Shown here piece by piece: positions 1 through 7,314 of a stretch of DNA of 22,840 nucleotides (position 1 is its first letter; each line of letters begins with the position of its first letter). A model generated the notes under the pieces. That model saw only the letters and a list, made by a program, of their open reading frames with translations. It was not told the origin of the DNA and searched no databases. Location of the stretch: the NCBI GenBank assembly GCA_035551935.1, contig DASZMJ010000040.1, forward strand, positions 1 through 22,840, written 5' to 3'. This stretch comes from DASZMJ01 sp035551935 (lineage in GTDB: Bacteria > Planctomycetota > Planctomycetia > Isosphaerales > Isosphaeraceae). A program made the translations under genes and the position numbers.

Positions 1-15
1 CCCAAGAACGTGGAT

Positions 16-136
16 GGGAGCGGCGGACGGCACGCGGAGCGGGCCTGCTACGAAGAGGGGGGGACGCGGGGCGTGAGGGAGCGGCGGACGGCACGCGGAG
101 CGGGCCTGCTACGAAGAGGGGGGGACGCGGGGCGTG
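16..136. repeat. Tandem pair of 60-bp direct repeats carrying a dispersed palindromic core
   Basis: Positions 16-75 and 77-136 are identical over 60 bp and separated by one base (offset 61). Each contains the core GCGGACGGCACGCGGAGC followed by GGGCCTGCTACG. The same core, with T in place of one G (GCGTGCC instead of GCGGGCC), forms both arms of the palindrome at 5980-6067. Both tandem copies share the G variant, so it probably arose before the duplication. The GGCACGC-GGA-GCGTGCC part is itself a small hairpin, weakened here by the variant. I see no protein-coding sense in it. Repeat identity is read directly; calling it a genome-wide family rests on the second locus in this window and on my recollection of similar strings in planctomycete genomes. 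Confidence 0.9.
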
Positions 137-165
137 TTGACCGGGCCGCGGGGCGGGGCGAGAAT
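137..165 (+). promoter_or_regulatory. Candidate promoter of the GAP1-like gene, possibly giving a leaderless mRNA
   Basis: TTGACC (137-142) is followed by a 17-base spacer and GAGAAT (160-165). This matches the housekeeping consensus at 5 of 6 and 4 of 6 positions. Transcription would start about 7 bases after the -10 box, at roughly 172-173, which is the A of the chosen ATG at 173. No clear Shine-Dalgarno sequence precedes that ATG, which fits a leaderless start. The -35 box begins at the first base after the tandem repeat. Inferred from motif match only. Confidence 0.35.
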
Positions 166-172
166 CGCACGT

Positions 173-3100
173 ATGGAGCAGATCTACTACACGCAATGCC
201 CGATCGGCTATGGGCTGGGGGCGAGCAACGGCTTCCAGATCAAGCGGCTGAGCGCGGGGTATCCAGTCTCGGGCGACTTCCGGCACCTTGGCCTGAGGGC
301 GTTCGTGGCGGGGACGAAAACCCTGGCGCCGCCGGCCTTGCGGTATCGGCGGGATGGGGCGGTCGCCGAGGTCGCATGGCTGACGCCGAGGTCGCAGGAG
401 TACCAGACCGAGCGCGGGCTCTGGGGGCGTCCCGGCGGCCATTTCGCGCATGGATTGAGGCTCTCGGCCGAGGAGATGGCGGCGATCTCCCGATGGCCGG
501 CCGGGCTGTTCGACTCCCCCTGCTGGAGGCGAGCCGACCCCGAGCCGACCCGCGGCCGGCCCCCCGAGGCGATCGAGCTGGGGCCGGCCGCCCTGTCGCG
601 CCCGGCGACGTTCGCGGCCGTCGCCCCCCTGGCCGAGGGGGAGAACGTCGAGCGGCTGGCACGGCTCCTGACGGGCCTGGCCGTCGCGGCGCGCGAGGGC
701 AGGACGCTCTTCCTGATCGACGAGCCGGATCGTCTCGGGACGAGGGTGATGCTCCTGACGTTCGCCGTCCCCGAGGCGTTGCGGCCGACGTTGACGTTCT
801 CGACCTACCACGACCGTCCCGAGGAATTGCCCGGCTTCCGGCTCCAGGGGACGACCCCCGCGGCGCGGCCGAACCGGCCGGCCCTGGCGGGCCAGGGGAT
901 CGTCGCCGACCTCGTCGCCGGCACGTTCGAGCCGGCCATCACGCCGTCGCGATGGTCGCGGACCCTGGCGTCGTGGCTCGTCGGCCGCAGTCGGAGCGAT
1001 GAGGAGGCGTGGACGAAGGCTTGCCTCGAGTACGCCGCGCAAATCGAGGCGGCCGGCCCGCCCGAAGACGCCTGGGACGACGACCGGCTCGACCGCCTCT
1101 TCGCGTTGCCTTCGCTCCTGACCCCGCCCCTGCCGCCGCCGACGGCCCGCGACGGCTGGGCCGCCCTGGCCGAGGCGACGACGTGGGCCGGGAGGGTCGG
1201 CCTCGCCGAGGAGTTCGCGAAAGCTCGGGGGCCGTCGTGGTGGGAGGACGCGGCGGGGACGGTCCTGCGCTGCCCCGAGGCGAGGGCGGCGCTGCTCGCT
1301 CTCTTGACGCAGGCCGATGCGTGGCGCGGCGTCGAGGGACGGGCCTGGGCGTTGCCCGTCGCGCTCTGGGTCGCCGACGCCGCGACGACGGAGCGGCTCG
1401 AGACGATCGCCGCCGTGCTCAACGCGGCGCCGACGTCGAGCCGGTCCGGCCTGCTCTCGGCCCTGATCGCCGCCCTGCCGGCCCGAGCGGCCGAAGAGAC
1501 GCTCGAATGGCTCAAGTCGAGCCCCGCCGTCGACCGCGCCCTGCTCCTGCCCCTGGAAGTCCGCGGCGCCCTGCTCGCCGTGCTCGACGGCCGCCGGCCC
1601 GACGCGGTCGCCGAGCTGCTCCGCCTCTCCCTGCGGCGCAAAGACGTGACCATTCCCGTACTCGACGCCCTTGCGGCCGAGGTCGAGGGTCGTCCCAAGG
1701 CCCGCGCGGCGCTCGACCCGACGCTCGCCGCGCTGTTCGACGAGGCCGACCGGCTCGGTCGCGTCGAGCCCCTGGCCTGGGCCTTGCGGCGGAGCGACGC
1801 CGAGATGTGGCTCGGCCCGCACCTGCGCCGGCTCTTCGACGCGACGACCGGCCGCGACGACTGGCGACGGCTCCGCGACCGGGCCCCCGAGGAGCTCCGG
1901 CCGATGCTGGCGACGGCCGTGCTCCACGTCGCGGGGTCGCGGCCGGGCACCGACGAGGCCTTCCGCTGGGGCGTCGAGGAGCTCCTCCTGCCCTTGCCCG
2001 AGCCCGACCGCCCGGTCGACCCGACCTGGCCCGACACGTATCTGAAGCGGTCGCGGTCGGGCCTGGACCTGATCGGCAAGCTGTTCGTGAAGCAGACGCA
2101 GGACCCGGCCCTGAAGCGCTGGCTCCTGGCGTCGCGGGCGGCGGGGGAGCTCTCGGCGGAGCAATCCAGTCGTCTCGAACAGGCGCATGCCTACGCCCGC
2201 GCGCTCGCGTCGCGCGACGCGAAGGAGTTGCTCCGCGTCCCGTTGCCCGACGTGCCGCCGGCCGAGCGGGGCAAGGTGCTTCGGCAGGTCATCGATCAGG
2301 TCGGCGGGGCGAAGTTCGAGCAGCTCGACCTCTGCCTCGACTCGTGCCGACACGCCTGGCCCGGCGCCTTCGCCCCCGGCGCCCCGGGGCTCGACGGCCT
2401 GTCGCAGCCGCTGGCGCGGACGTTGCTCGTCTATCGCGGCGACGCCGAGCTCTGGCTCCAGTGCCTCAAGCGGATGCTCCTGCGGCTCGAGCTGCTCGGC
2501 GACGGCCTCGAGGGCTTCGAGCCGAACGGCCTCGCCGCGCACATCCTCGCCGCGACCACCCGCGCCGAGGGGGGCTCGTGGCCTCCCTGGCGGCTCCGAC
2601 GATCGATCCTCGGCCGCGACGAGGCCTGGCGCGCCCTGGCCGTCGACGCCGCCCTCGCCCTGGCGAGCGGGCCGCGCGACGCGATCAGCGTCTCCAACGA
2701 GTGGCGCGACCACGCCGCCGAGCCGGCGACGCGGCCGAGGCTGCTCGAATTGATGCTCAACGCCGCCGACGGCCCGCGGCTGGCCGCGCTGGTCGGCGCC
2801 CTCGCCGACGAATTGCACGCCGACGGCCGGCCGTTCTCGTGGTGGTCGCGGCCCGACGACGGCCGCGACGATCTCCGCGACGCCTTCGCCCGGCTCGCCC
2901 CGATGGCGCCGATCGACGGCGACCTGCCGGCGATCCGCGACTGGATGCGGGAGTTCAAGGACCTCGGGCCCGAGGACGAGACCCACGGCCTGGCCGACGC
3001 CTCCCGCGAGTGGCGGCCGCAGCGCAAGCTCGACTGGTCGCACCTCTCGTCGAAAGGGCTGGCGCGGTGGCGTTGCCTCGAGGCATTGTCGGAGTTCCGC

Positions 3101-3454
3101 GCCTCGCTGCTGCCCCCGTTCGAGCGCTGGTCGAGCCTCTCGCGCGACGAGTCGGCGCTCCCCCTGGGGGCGCTGGAGGAGGACGAGCGCCATCGGTTCG
3201 TCGCCTGGCTGATCCACCTGACGGAGGACTGCACTCCGGTCTCGGTCGACCGCGTGGCCCTCTTCCTGAAGGCCCACCGCGTCACCGACGCCGACCGCCT
3301 CCGACGCTGGCCCGACGAGCTCGCTGGCCTGGGAGGGCCGGGAACGGAGGCGCGGCCCGACCGCATCAGCTTCGTCTCGGACCTGCGGGTCGAGCTGCTC
3401 CGGGTCCTCCACGACGCCCGCGACGCCACTCGCAAGGCGCGGGGCTCGCCGTGA
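173..3454 (+). CDS. GAP1-like protein (GTPase-associated protein 1 family)
   Basis: A 1093-residue protein. The frame is open from 134, but I choose the ATG at 173 because MEQIYYTQCPIGYGLGASNG is how this family starts; the 13 extra residues are repeat-adjacent sequence. I recognise the N-terminal region (about 1-230) as the GAP1 N-terminal domain. A following segment around residues 180-260 (LFLIDEP, LTFAVPEALR, FSTYHDRPEE) resembles the GAP1 middle domain. The remainder, to 1093, is alpha-helical looking, rich in Leu, Ala and Arg, with many short repeated helices and no signal peptide or membrane span, so a cytoplasmic scaffold is likely. In other bacteria such proteins are encoded beside TRAFAC-type or double-GTPase-domain proteins in GTPase-centred systems proposed to act in biological conflict. 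No GTPase gene is visible here; it may lie left of the window. Biochemical function is not established. Confidence 0.75.
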   Translation: MEQIYYTQCPIGYGLGASNGFQIKRLSAGYPVSGDFRHLGLRAFVAGTKTLAPPALRYRRDGAVAEVAWLTPRSQEYQTERGLWGRPGGHFAHGLRLSAEEMAAISRWPAGLFDSPCWRRADPEPTRGRPPEAIELGPAALSRPATFAAVAPLAEGENVERLARLLTGLAVAAREGRTLFLIDEPDRLGTRVMLLTFAVPEALRPTLTFSTYHDRPEELPGFRLQGTTPAARPNRPALAGQGIVADLVAGTFEPAITPSRWSRTLASWLVGRSRSDEEAWTKACLEYAAQIEAAGPPEDAWDDDRLDRLFALPSLLTPPLPPPTARDGWAALAEATTWAGRVGLAEEFAKARGPSWWEDAAGTVLRCPEARAALLALLTQADAWRGVEGRAWALPVALWVADAATTERLETIAAVLNAAPTSSRSGLLSALIAALPARAAEETLEWLKSSPAVDRALLLPLEVRGALLAVLDGRRPDAVAELLRLSLRRKDVTIPVLDALAAEVEGRPKARAALDPTLAALFDEADRLGRVEPLAWALRRSDAEMWLGPHLRRLFDATTGRDDWRRLRDRAPEELRPMLATAVLHVAGSRPGTDEAFRWGVEELLLPLPEPDRPVDPTWPDTYLKRSRSGLDLIGKLFVKQTQDPALKRWLLASRAAGELSAEQSSRLEQAHAYARALASRDAKELLRVPLPDVPPAERGKVLRQVIDQVGGAKFEQLDLCLDSCRHAWPGAFAPGAPGLDGLSQPLARTLLVYRGDAELWLQCLKRMLLRLELLGDGLEGFEPNGLAAHILAATTRAEGGSWPPWRLRRSILGRDEAWRALAVDAALALASGPRDAISVSNEWRDHAAEPATRPRLLELMLNAADGPRLAALVGALADELHADGRPFSWWSRPDDGRDDLRDAFARLAPMAPIDGDLPAIRDWMREFKDLGPEDETHGLADASREWRPQRKLDWSHLSSKGLARWRCLEALSEFRASLLPPFERWSSLSRDESALPLGALEEDERHRFVAWLIHLTEDCTPVSVDRVALFLKAHRVTDADRLRRWPDELAGLGGPGTEARPDRISFVSDLRVELLRVLHDARDATRKARGSP

Positions 3455-3555
3455 TCGTGCCCCTGTTGTTATCATCGCCCGGCGCGGGGGTCGATAACCG
3501 GGTGAGGGGTGGTCGTTGGCCGGGAGTCGGCCGGATTCGAAGAGGGCGAGCGCTG

Positions 3556-4554
3556 ATGGCGGGGCGGCCGGCGTTGGGGATCGACCTGGGGGGGACGAAG
3601 GTCCTGGCGGGCGTGGTGGACGCCGACAACCGCGTGCTGGCGCGCGCCAAGCGGAACACGCCCGCGAAGGAGGGGGCCCAGGCGATCCTCGCCGCGCTGG
3701 TCGGCGCGGCGCGCGACGCCTTGACGGCGGCGGGGGTCGAGCCCGCCCGGCTCGTCGGCGCCGGGGTCGGCTCGCCGGGGCCGCTCGACCCCGACCGGGG
3801 CGTCATCCTCTTCAGCGCCAACCTCAACGTCCGCGACTTCGCGCTGGGGCCCGACCTGTCGAGGGCCCTGGGGACGCCGGTCCTGGTGCGGAACGACGTG
3901 CGCGTGGGGGGCTACGGCGAATTCCGCCTCGGCGCGGCCAGGGGACGGCGGTCGATGCTCGCGGCGTTCGTCGGCACGGGCATCGGTGGCTGCGTGGTCG
4001 TCGACGGTCAGATCGTCGTCGGCGCGACCGGCAACGCCGGCGAGATCGGCCACACGATCCTCAAGGCCGGCGGCCCGAGGTGTGGCTGCGGGCGGCTCGG
4101 CTGCATGGAGGCCCTGGCCAGCCGCACCGCCATCGCCCGCCGGGTCCGCAAGGCGATCCGCAAGGGGCAGGCCACCGTGCTCAAGGGGGCGGTCTCCGAC
4201 AAGGACGACCGGCTCAAGAGCCGCGACCTCGCCGCCGCCGTCGAGGCCGGCGACCTCGTCGCCGTCAAGGAAGTCCGCCGCGCGGCACATTACCTCGGCC
4301 TCGGGCTCGGCGGCCTGATCAACGTGCTCGGGCCCGAGATCGTCGTCGTCGGCGGCGGGGTCGCCGAGGCGCTGGGCAACGCCTACGTCGACCTCGTCCG
4401 CGACGCCGCCCGCGGCCAGGCCCTGGCCGACCCCGCCGGCACGATCCCGATCGTCCCCGCCGACCTCGGCGACGACGCCGGCATCCTCGGCGCCGCCCTC
4501 TTCGCCCGCGAGCAGTTCGGCGCCGCCGAGGATTCCACGGGAAACGTCGCCTGA
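3556..4554 (+). CDS. ROK family sugar kinase (glucokinase-like)
   Basis: A 332-residue cytoplasmic ROK protein predicted to phosphorylate glucose or a related hexose using ATP. The N-terminal phosphate-binding loop GIDLGGTK lies at residues 8-15. RND at 112-114 supplies the catalytic Asp114. The ROK zinc site is complete: His166 in GEIGH and the cysteines of CGCGRLGC (Cys176, Cys178, Cys183). The second nucleotide-binding stretch VVVGGGVAEA is near the C terminus. Length is normal for a one-domain ROK kinase and there is no N-terminal helix-turn-helix, so it is an enzyme and not a ROK repressor. The ATG at 3556 is preceded by GAGGG at a workable distance, and upstream frame extension lacks family similarity. 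It starts 101 bp after the GAP1-like gene on the same strand, so co-transcription is possible. Exact sugar specificity cannot be read; glucokinase is the usual annotation. Confidence 0.9.
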   Translation: MAGRPALGIDLGGTKVLAGVVDADNRVLARAKRNTPAKEGAQAILAALVGAARDALTAAGVEPARLVGAGVGSPGPLDPDRGVILFSANLNVRDFALGPDLSRALGTPVLVRNDVRVGGYGEFRLGAARGRRSMLAAFVGTGIGGCVVVDGQIVVGATGNAGEIGHTILKAGGPRCGCGRLGCMEALASRTAIARRVRKAIRKGQATVLKGAVSDKDDRLKSRDLAAAVEAGDLVAVKEVRRAAHYLGLGLGGLINVLGPEIVVVGGGVAEALGNAYVDLVRDAARGQALADPAGTIPIVPADLGDDAGILGAALFAREQFGAAEDSTGNVA

Positions 4555-4565
4555 GGCGTCGCCCC

Positions 4566-4595
4566 CCGTGGGGTCCGCGAGAGCGGGTCCCACGG
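4566..4595. terminator. Hairpin between convergent genes, possible bidirectional terminator
   Basis: A 13-bp stem (4566-4578 with 4583-4595) containing two G-T wobbles closes a GAGA tetraloop at 4579-4582, a GNRA-type loop. It lies between the stops of the ROK kinase and the SGNH hydrolase, which face each other. No T-tract follows on either strand, so termination is inferred from position and stem strength only. It could instead be another dispersed palindromic repeat. Confidence 0.5.
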
Positions 4596-4633
4596 AGAAC
4601 GATCCATTCACATAACTACGTTTGATCCCTCGT

Positions 4634-5896
4634 TCACGACTTCGGTGCCAGCTCGAAGCGCCGCTGCTTCGGCTTCGCCGCGGCGCGCTGCTTGGAGACG
4701 AGGTCGCCCTCGAGGGCGTCGAGCGCGTCGATGGCCGTCGAGTAACTCCGGAGGCCGTCGTCCTGCAACGGGACCTGGACCATCCGCCAGCGGACGAAGT
4801 GGAGGTCGTTGTGCCGGCGGGTCAGGCCGAGCACGTCCCTGGCCTGGCGGGCCATCGGCGTGTCGTGCTCGGCGAGGTTGATCCCCTCGCCCAGATCCTT
4901 GCGCGAGAACGTGCCGACTTCCTGGCCGTCGACCTTCAAGACGTAGTCGCCTTCGCCCAGGCCCTTGACCTGCAACGTCTCCTGGTTCAGGGCCTTCATC
5001 ACGTCCGACGACTTGACCGCCAGGGCGATCTGCCCGTCGCGCAGGTCGATCGGCATCGGCAACGCCTCGTCGTCCTGCGTCCAGGTGAGCTTCTTCGAGT
5101 CGACCTCCAGGCCGTCGATCCGCGTCTTCTCGGCCTTGGCGACCGTCTTGCCCTCGGCGTCGATGACGACCGCCGTGACCGTCGCCGGCGCGTCCCACGC
5201 CTTCAGGAGCGCCTCGGCCATCAGCAGTTGCACGGCGTGGCCGGGGTGGACGCGGTCGAAGATGAGGTTCCGGGCCTCCTTCTCGTCCAGCTCGCGCGCC
5301 TTCTTCAACGCCTCGACCACCGGCGCGTTCAGGTCGGCGACCGTCGCGCCCTCCTTCCTGGCCAGCTCCTCGACGAACTCGCCGTAGCGGACGAGCACCT
5401 TGTTGTAGCCGTCGCCGATGCTCGGCTCGCGCGTCACGTCGTCGTACGGCGAGGGCCGGATCAGGGTCAGCCGCACCCCGGGGACCTCCCTCTTGAGTCG
5501 CTCGACGAGGTGTTGATAACCTTCGCGGTATGTCTTGAAGATCTCTTCCTTGAACGGCTGATAGCTCGCGTCGTTCATGCCGAGCATGACGGTGACGACG
5601 GTGGGCCGGTAGGCGATGACGTCGCGATCGAGGCGGACGTCGATCGGGCCGCCGCCGCCGCCGTTGACGCGGTCGCCGCCCCAGCCGGAGTGGATGAAGG
5701 TGATGACCCGGTCGGGGAAGCGGGTCAGGGCGTAGGCCTCGGTGTAGACGGTGTACTGGCGCTGGTCGGTGATGCTGTCGCCGTAGAAGACGACGCGGTC
5801 GCCGTCCTTCAGGGCGAAGTCGGCGGCTCGTGCCGTCGCGGCGGCCGACGTCGCGACGACGGCCAGGGCCAGGGCGATGCGGCGGGCGATGCTCAT
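4634..5896 (-). CDS. Secreted SGNH/GDSL-family hydrolase
   Basis: A 420-residue protein with a Sec signal peptide (MSIARRIALALAVVATSAAA, cleavage probably after ARA at about 24), so it acts outside the cytoplasm. The SGNH catalytic blocks are all present: FYGDSITD with nucleophile Ser41 (block I), Gly74 in GWGGDRV (block II), Asn108 in GMND (block III), and Asp214 and His217 in DRVHPGH (block V). The family hydrolyses ester bonds in lipids, acetylated polysaccharides and similar compounds; the substrate is not readable here. The catalytic domain covers about residues 30-240. The C-terminal 180 residues are an extra region that probably includes a beta-sandwich-like part (KTVAKAEKTRIDGLEV and onward) and ends in a basic tail. 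The ATG at 5896 has GAGAGGG six bases upstream. It is divergent from the lipoprotein gene and convergent with the ROK kinase, so it is monocistronic. Confidence 0.88.
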   Translation of the reverse strand: MSIARRIALALAVVATSAAATARAADFALKDGDRVVFYGDSITDQRQYTVYTEAYALTRFPDRVITFIHSGWGGDRVNGGGGGPIDVRLDRDVIAYRPTVVTVMLGMNDASYQPFKEEIFKTYREGYQHLVERLKREVPGVRLTLIRPSPYDDVTREPSIGDGYNKVLVRYGEFVEELARKEGATVADLNAPVVEALKKARELDEKEARNLIFDRVHPGHAVQLLMAEALLKAWDAPATVTAVVIDAEGKTVAKAEKTRIDGLEVDSKKLTWTQDDEALPMPIDLRDGQIALAVKSSDVMKALNQETLQVKGLGEGDYVLKVDGQEVGTFSRKDLGEGINLAEHDTPMARQARDVLGLTRRHNDLHFVRWRMVQVPLQDDGLRSYSTAIDALDALEGDLVSKQRAAAKPKQRRFELAPKS

Positions 5897-5979
5897 GGGT
5901 GTCCCTCTCGGGTCGTGATCCTCGCGGGAATCTCGCGGTGCCCGGCCATCCTAACCCGCGCGCCTCGGCCGGGCCAGTC

Positions 5980-6067
5980 CCGTAGCAGGCACGCTCCGCG
6001 TGCCGTCCGCCAACACATAAGAACCGTGTTGTGCTGGCGGACGGCACGCGGAGCGTGCCTGCTACGG
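5980..6067. repeat. Perfect 33-bp inverted repeat (long hairpin), same family as the left-edge repeat
   Basis: The left arm 5980-6012 and right arm 6035-6067 are exact reverse complements over 33 bp. After one mismatch (6013/6034), four more pairs form (6014-6017 with 6030-6033), leaving a loop of about 12 bases. Each arm contains the palindrome GGCACGC-GGA-GCGTGCC, so DNA or RNA here could fold as one long stem or as two short hairpins. The right arm matches the core of the repeats at 16-136 except for one T/G difference. It sits in the divergent gap between the hydrolase and lipoprotein genes, upstream of both promoters' coding sides, so it is not a terminator of a neighbouring gene. I see no target-site duplication at its ends. 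Confidence 0.93.
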
Positions 6068-6097
6068 AGCGGAAGGCTCGCGCCGGCCGCATTGCGG

Positions 6098-6126
6098 TTG
6101 ACAAGGGGGGCGGGGGCCCCTAGACT
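6098..6126 (+). promoter_or_regulatory. Promoter of the lipoprotein gene
   Basis: A perfect TTGACA -35 box (6098-6103), 17-base spacer (6104-6120, all G, C and A) and TAGACT -10 box (6121-6126, 4 of 6 matches). Predicted start of transcription is near 6133, giving a leader of about 62 bases before the ATG at 6195. This is the best promoter match in the window. It suggests constitutive sigma-70-type expression; no operator is evident apart from the palindrome 31 bp upstream. Confidence 0.65.
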
Positions 6127-6194
6127 CCGCGGGCCGGCAGATCGGGCCGTATCGTTCGGGACGGCCGGACGTCGCGCGGAAAGGATTCCGCCCC

Positions 6195-7127
6195 ATGATC
6201 GCGAGCGCGAGGGCCAGGGGCCTCGCCCTGGCAATGGCCGGGGTGGCGGCCGTCGCCGGCTGCCATTCGGGCGCGAGGCGCGGCGACCAGGACAACGGCG
6301 CCGGCGGCCGGCCCAGGCTGGTCCTGCCGAAGCGCTGCTTGCTGAAGGTGGCGATCATTCCCCGGCGATTGGGCGACCGGGTCATCAACGAGGTGCTCTG
6401 GGGCGCCGCCGACGAGCAGGCCGTCGCGCCCGAGGTTCGCCGCGCGCTCGAGGCCAACGGCCTGCGGGTCGGGGTCATCCCGGGCGCCTTGCCGACCGAG
6501 GTCCAGGAGCTGCTCCGCGCCGGCCCGCCGCACAAGATCGACCCGGCCATCTACGCGCAGATCGACGGCGACCCGGCGCTGATCCCGATCAGCCCGAAGG
6601 TCGCGGTCAAGAACCTCCTGCTCGTCCTCGACGGCCGCGCCACCGGGCGCGACTACCGCGACGCCACCGGCCTGCTCCGCGTCGCGGCCTCCCGCGACGG
6701 GACCGCCGGGGTCTCGTTGCGGATCGTCCCCGAGATCCACCACGGCGAGGTCCGCCACCGCGTCAGCGCCGACCTGCCCACCGGCCCGTTCGAGCCCTTG
6801 CAGCTCACCCAGCGCCCCGGCCAGGAGGAGGAGAACTTCCGCGACCTGGCGGCCACCCTGGCCGTCGAGCCGGGCCAGGTCGCCGTCGTCGGCAGCCGGC
6901 CCGACCGGCGGGGCAGCCTCGGCGACTTCCTGATGACCGAGGCGGAGCCCAACAGCGACCGACTCCTCCAGAAAGTCCTGCTGATCTGGGCCACCCGCGC
7001 CCCCGACGTGTCGGAAGGCGCCGCCCCGGAGACGTTGCAGCCGATCGACCCCGAGACGCTCGCGCCGCCGTCGTCGTCGCCGACGCGGGGCGGTTTGGCC
7101 TCGCCAACCGCCGCCCCGGCCCGGTAA
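6195..7127 (+). CDS. Putative lipoprotein of unknown function
   Basis: A 310-residue protein. The N terminus has a basic start, a hydrophobic core and a lipobox ending VAGC, with Cys23 as the predicted lipidated residue, so it should be membrane-anchored. I do not recognise a characterised family. The mature part begins with CLLKVAIIPRRLGDRVINE. Around residues 170-240 there is a beta-rich segment (SLRIVPEIHHGEVRHRV, then GQVAVVGSRPDRRGSLGDF) that loosely resembles the end of secretin-type domains, but that is only an impression. The last 40 residues are rich in Pro, Ser, Thr and Ala and look disordered. The ATG at 6195 follows a purine-rich GGAAAGGA. A strong hairpin with a one-base bulge lies within the 3' end of the coding region (7089-7112). 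The next gene, rtcA, starts 187 bp downstream on the same strand; a functional link is not implied. Confidence 0.7.
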   Translation: MIASARARGLALAMAGVAAVAGCHSGARRGDQDNGAGGRPRLVLPKRCLLKVAIIPRRLGDRVINEVLWGAADEQAVAPEVRRALEANGLRVGVIPGALPTEVQELLRAGPPHKIDPAIYAQIDGDPALIPISPKVAVKNLLLVLDGRATGRDYRDATGLLRVAASRDGTAGVSLRIVPEIHHGEVRHRVSADLPTGPFEPLQLTQRPGQEEENFRDLAATLAVEPGQVAVVGSRPDRRGSLGDFLMTEAEPNSDRLLQKVLLIWATRAPDVSEGAAPETLQPIDPETLAPPSSSPTRGGLASPTAAPAR

Positions 7128-7314
7128 CTTCGTGGGGCATCGGCGCGGGCGCGGACGGCCTCGTGTGACGGAGCACCCCCCTATGGACGGGTTCGGCCTG
7201 CCAAGCCCGACGCGGCGCCGCTGGTCGCTGCATGCCCGGCACGACCTCGACGACTTCGCGCCCCATATTCCCATCGACCCGAGGCCCGGGCGCGTCTACC
7301 GAAGAGACTCCGCC

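Noticed and set aside
16..136. Possible CRISPR or VNTR array
   Set aside because: There are only two 60-bp copies with a one-base gap, no spacers and no cas genes; it is a tandem duplication of a palindromic repeat.
5948..5977. Possible promoter for the SGNH hydrolase on the minus strand (TAGGAT as -10)
   Set aside because: The -10 matches 4 of 6 and the best -35 only 3 of 6, which is expected by chance here.
4622..7168. A plus-strand open frame of 848 codons over the SGNH hydrolase, the divergent gap and the lipoprotein gene
   Set aside because: It runs through two real genes and the palindrome and has low-complexity Arg/Val/Asp composition; it is a shadow frame.
7132..7314. A 61-residue N-terminal extension of RtcA
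   Set aside because: The RtcA fold begins right after 7315, which has a ribosome site; the extension is rich in Arg and Pro and exceeds the family length.
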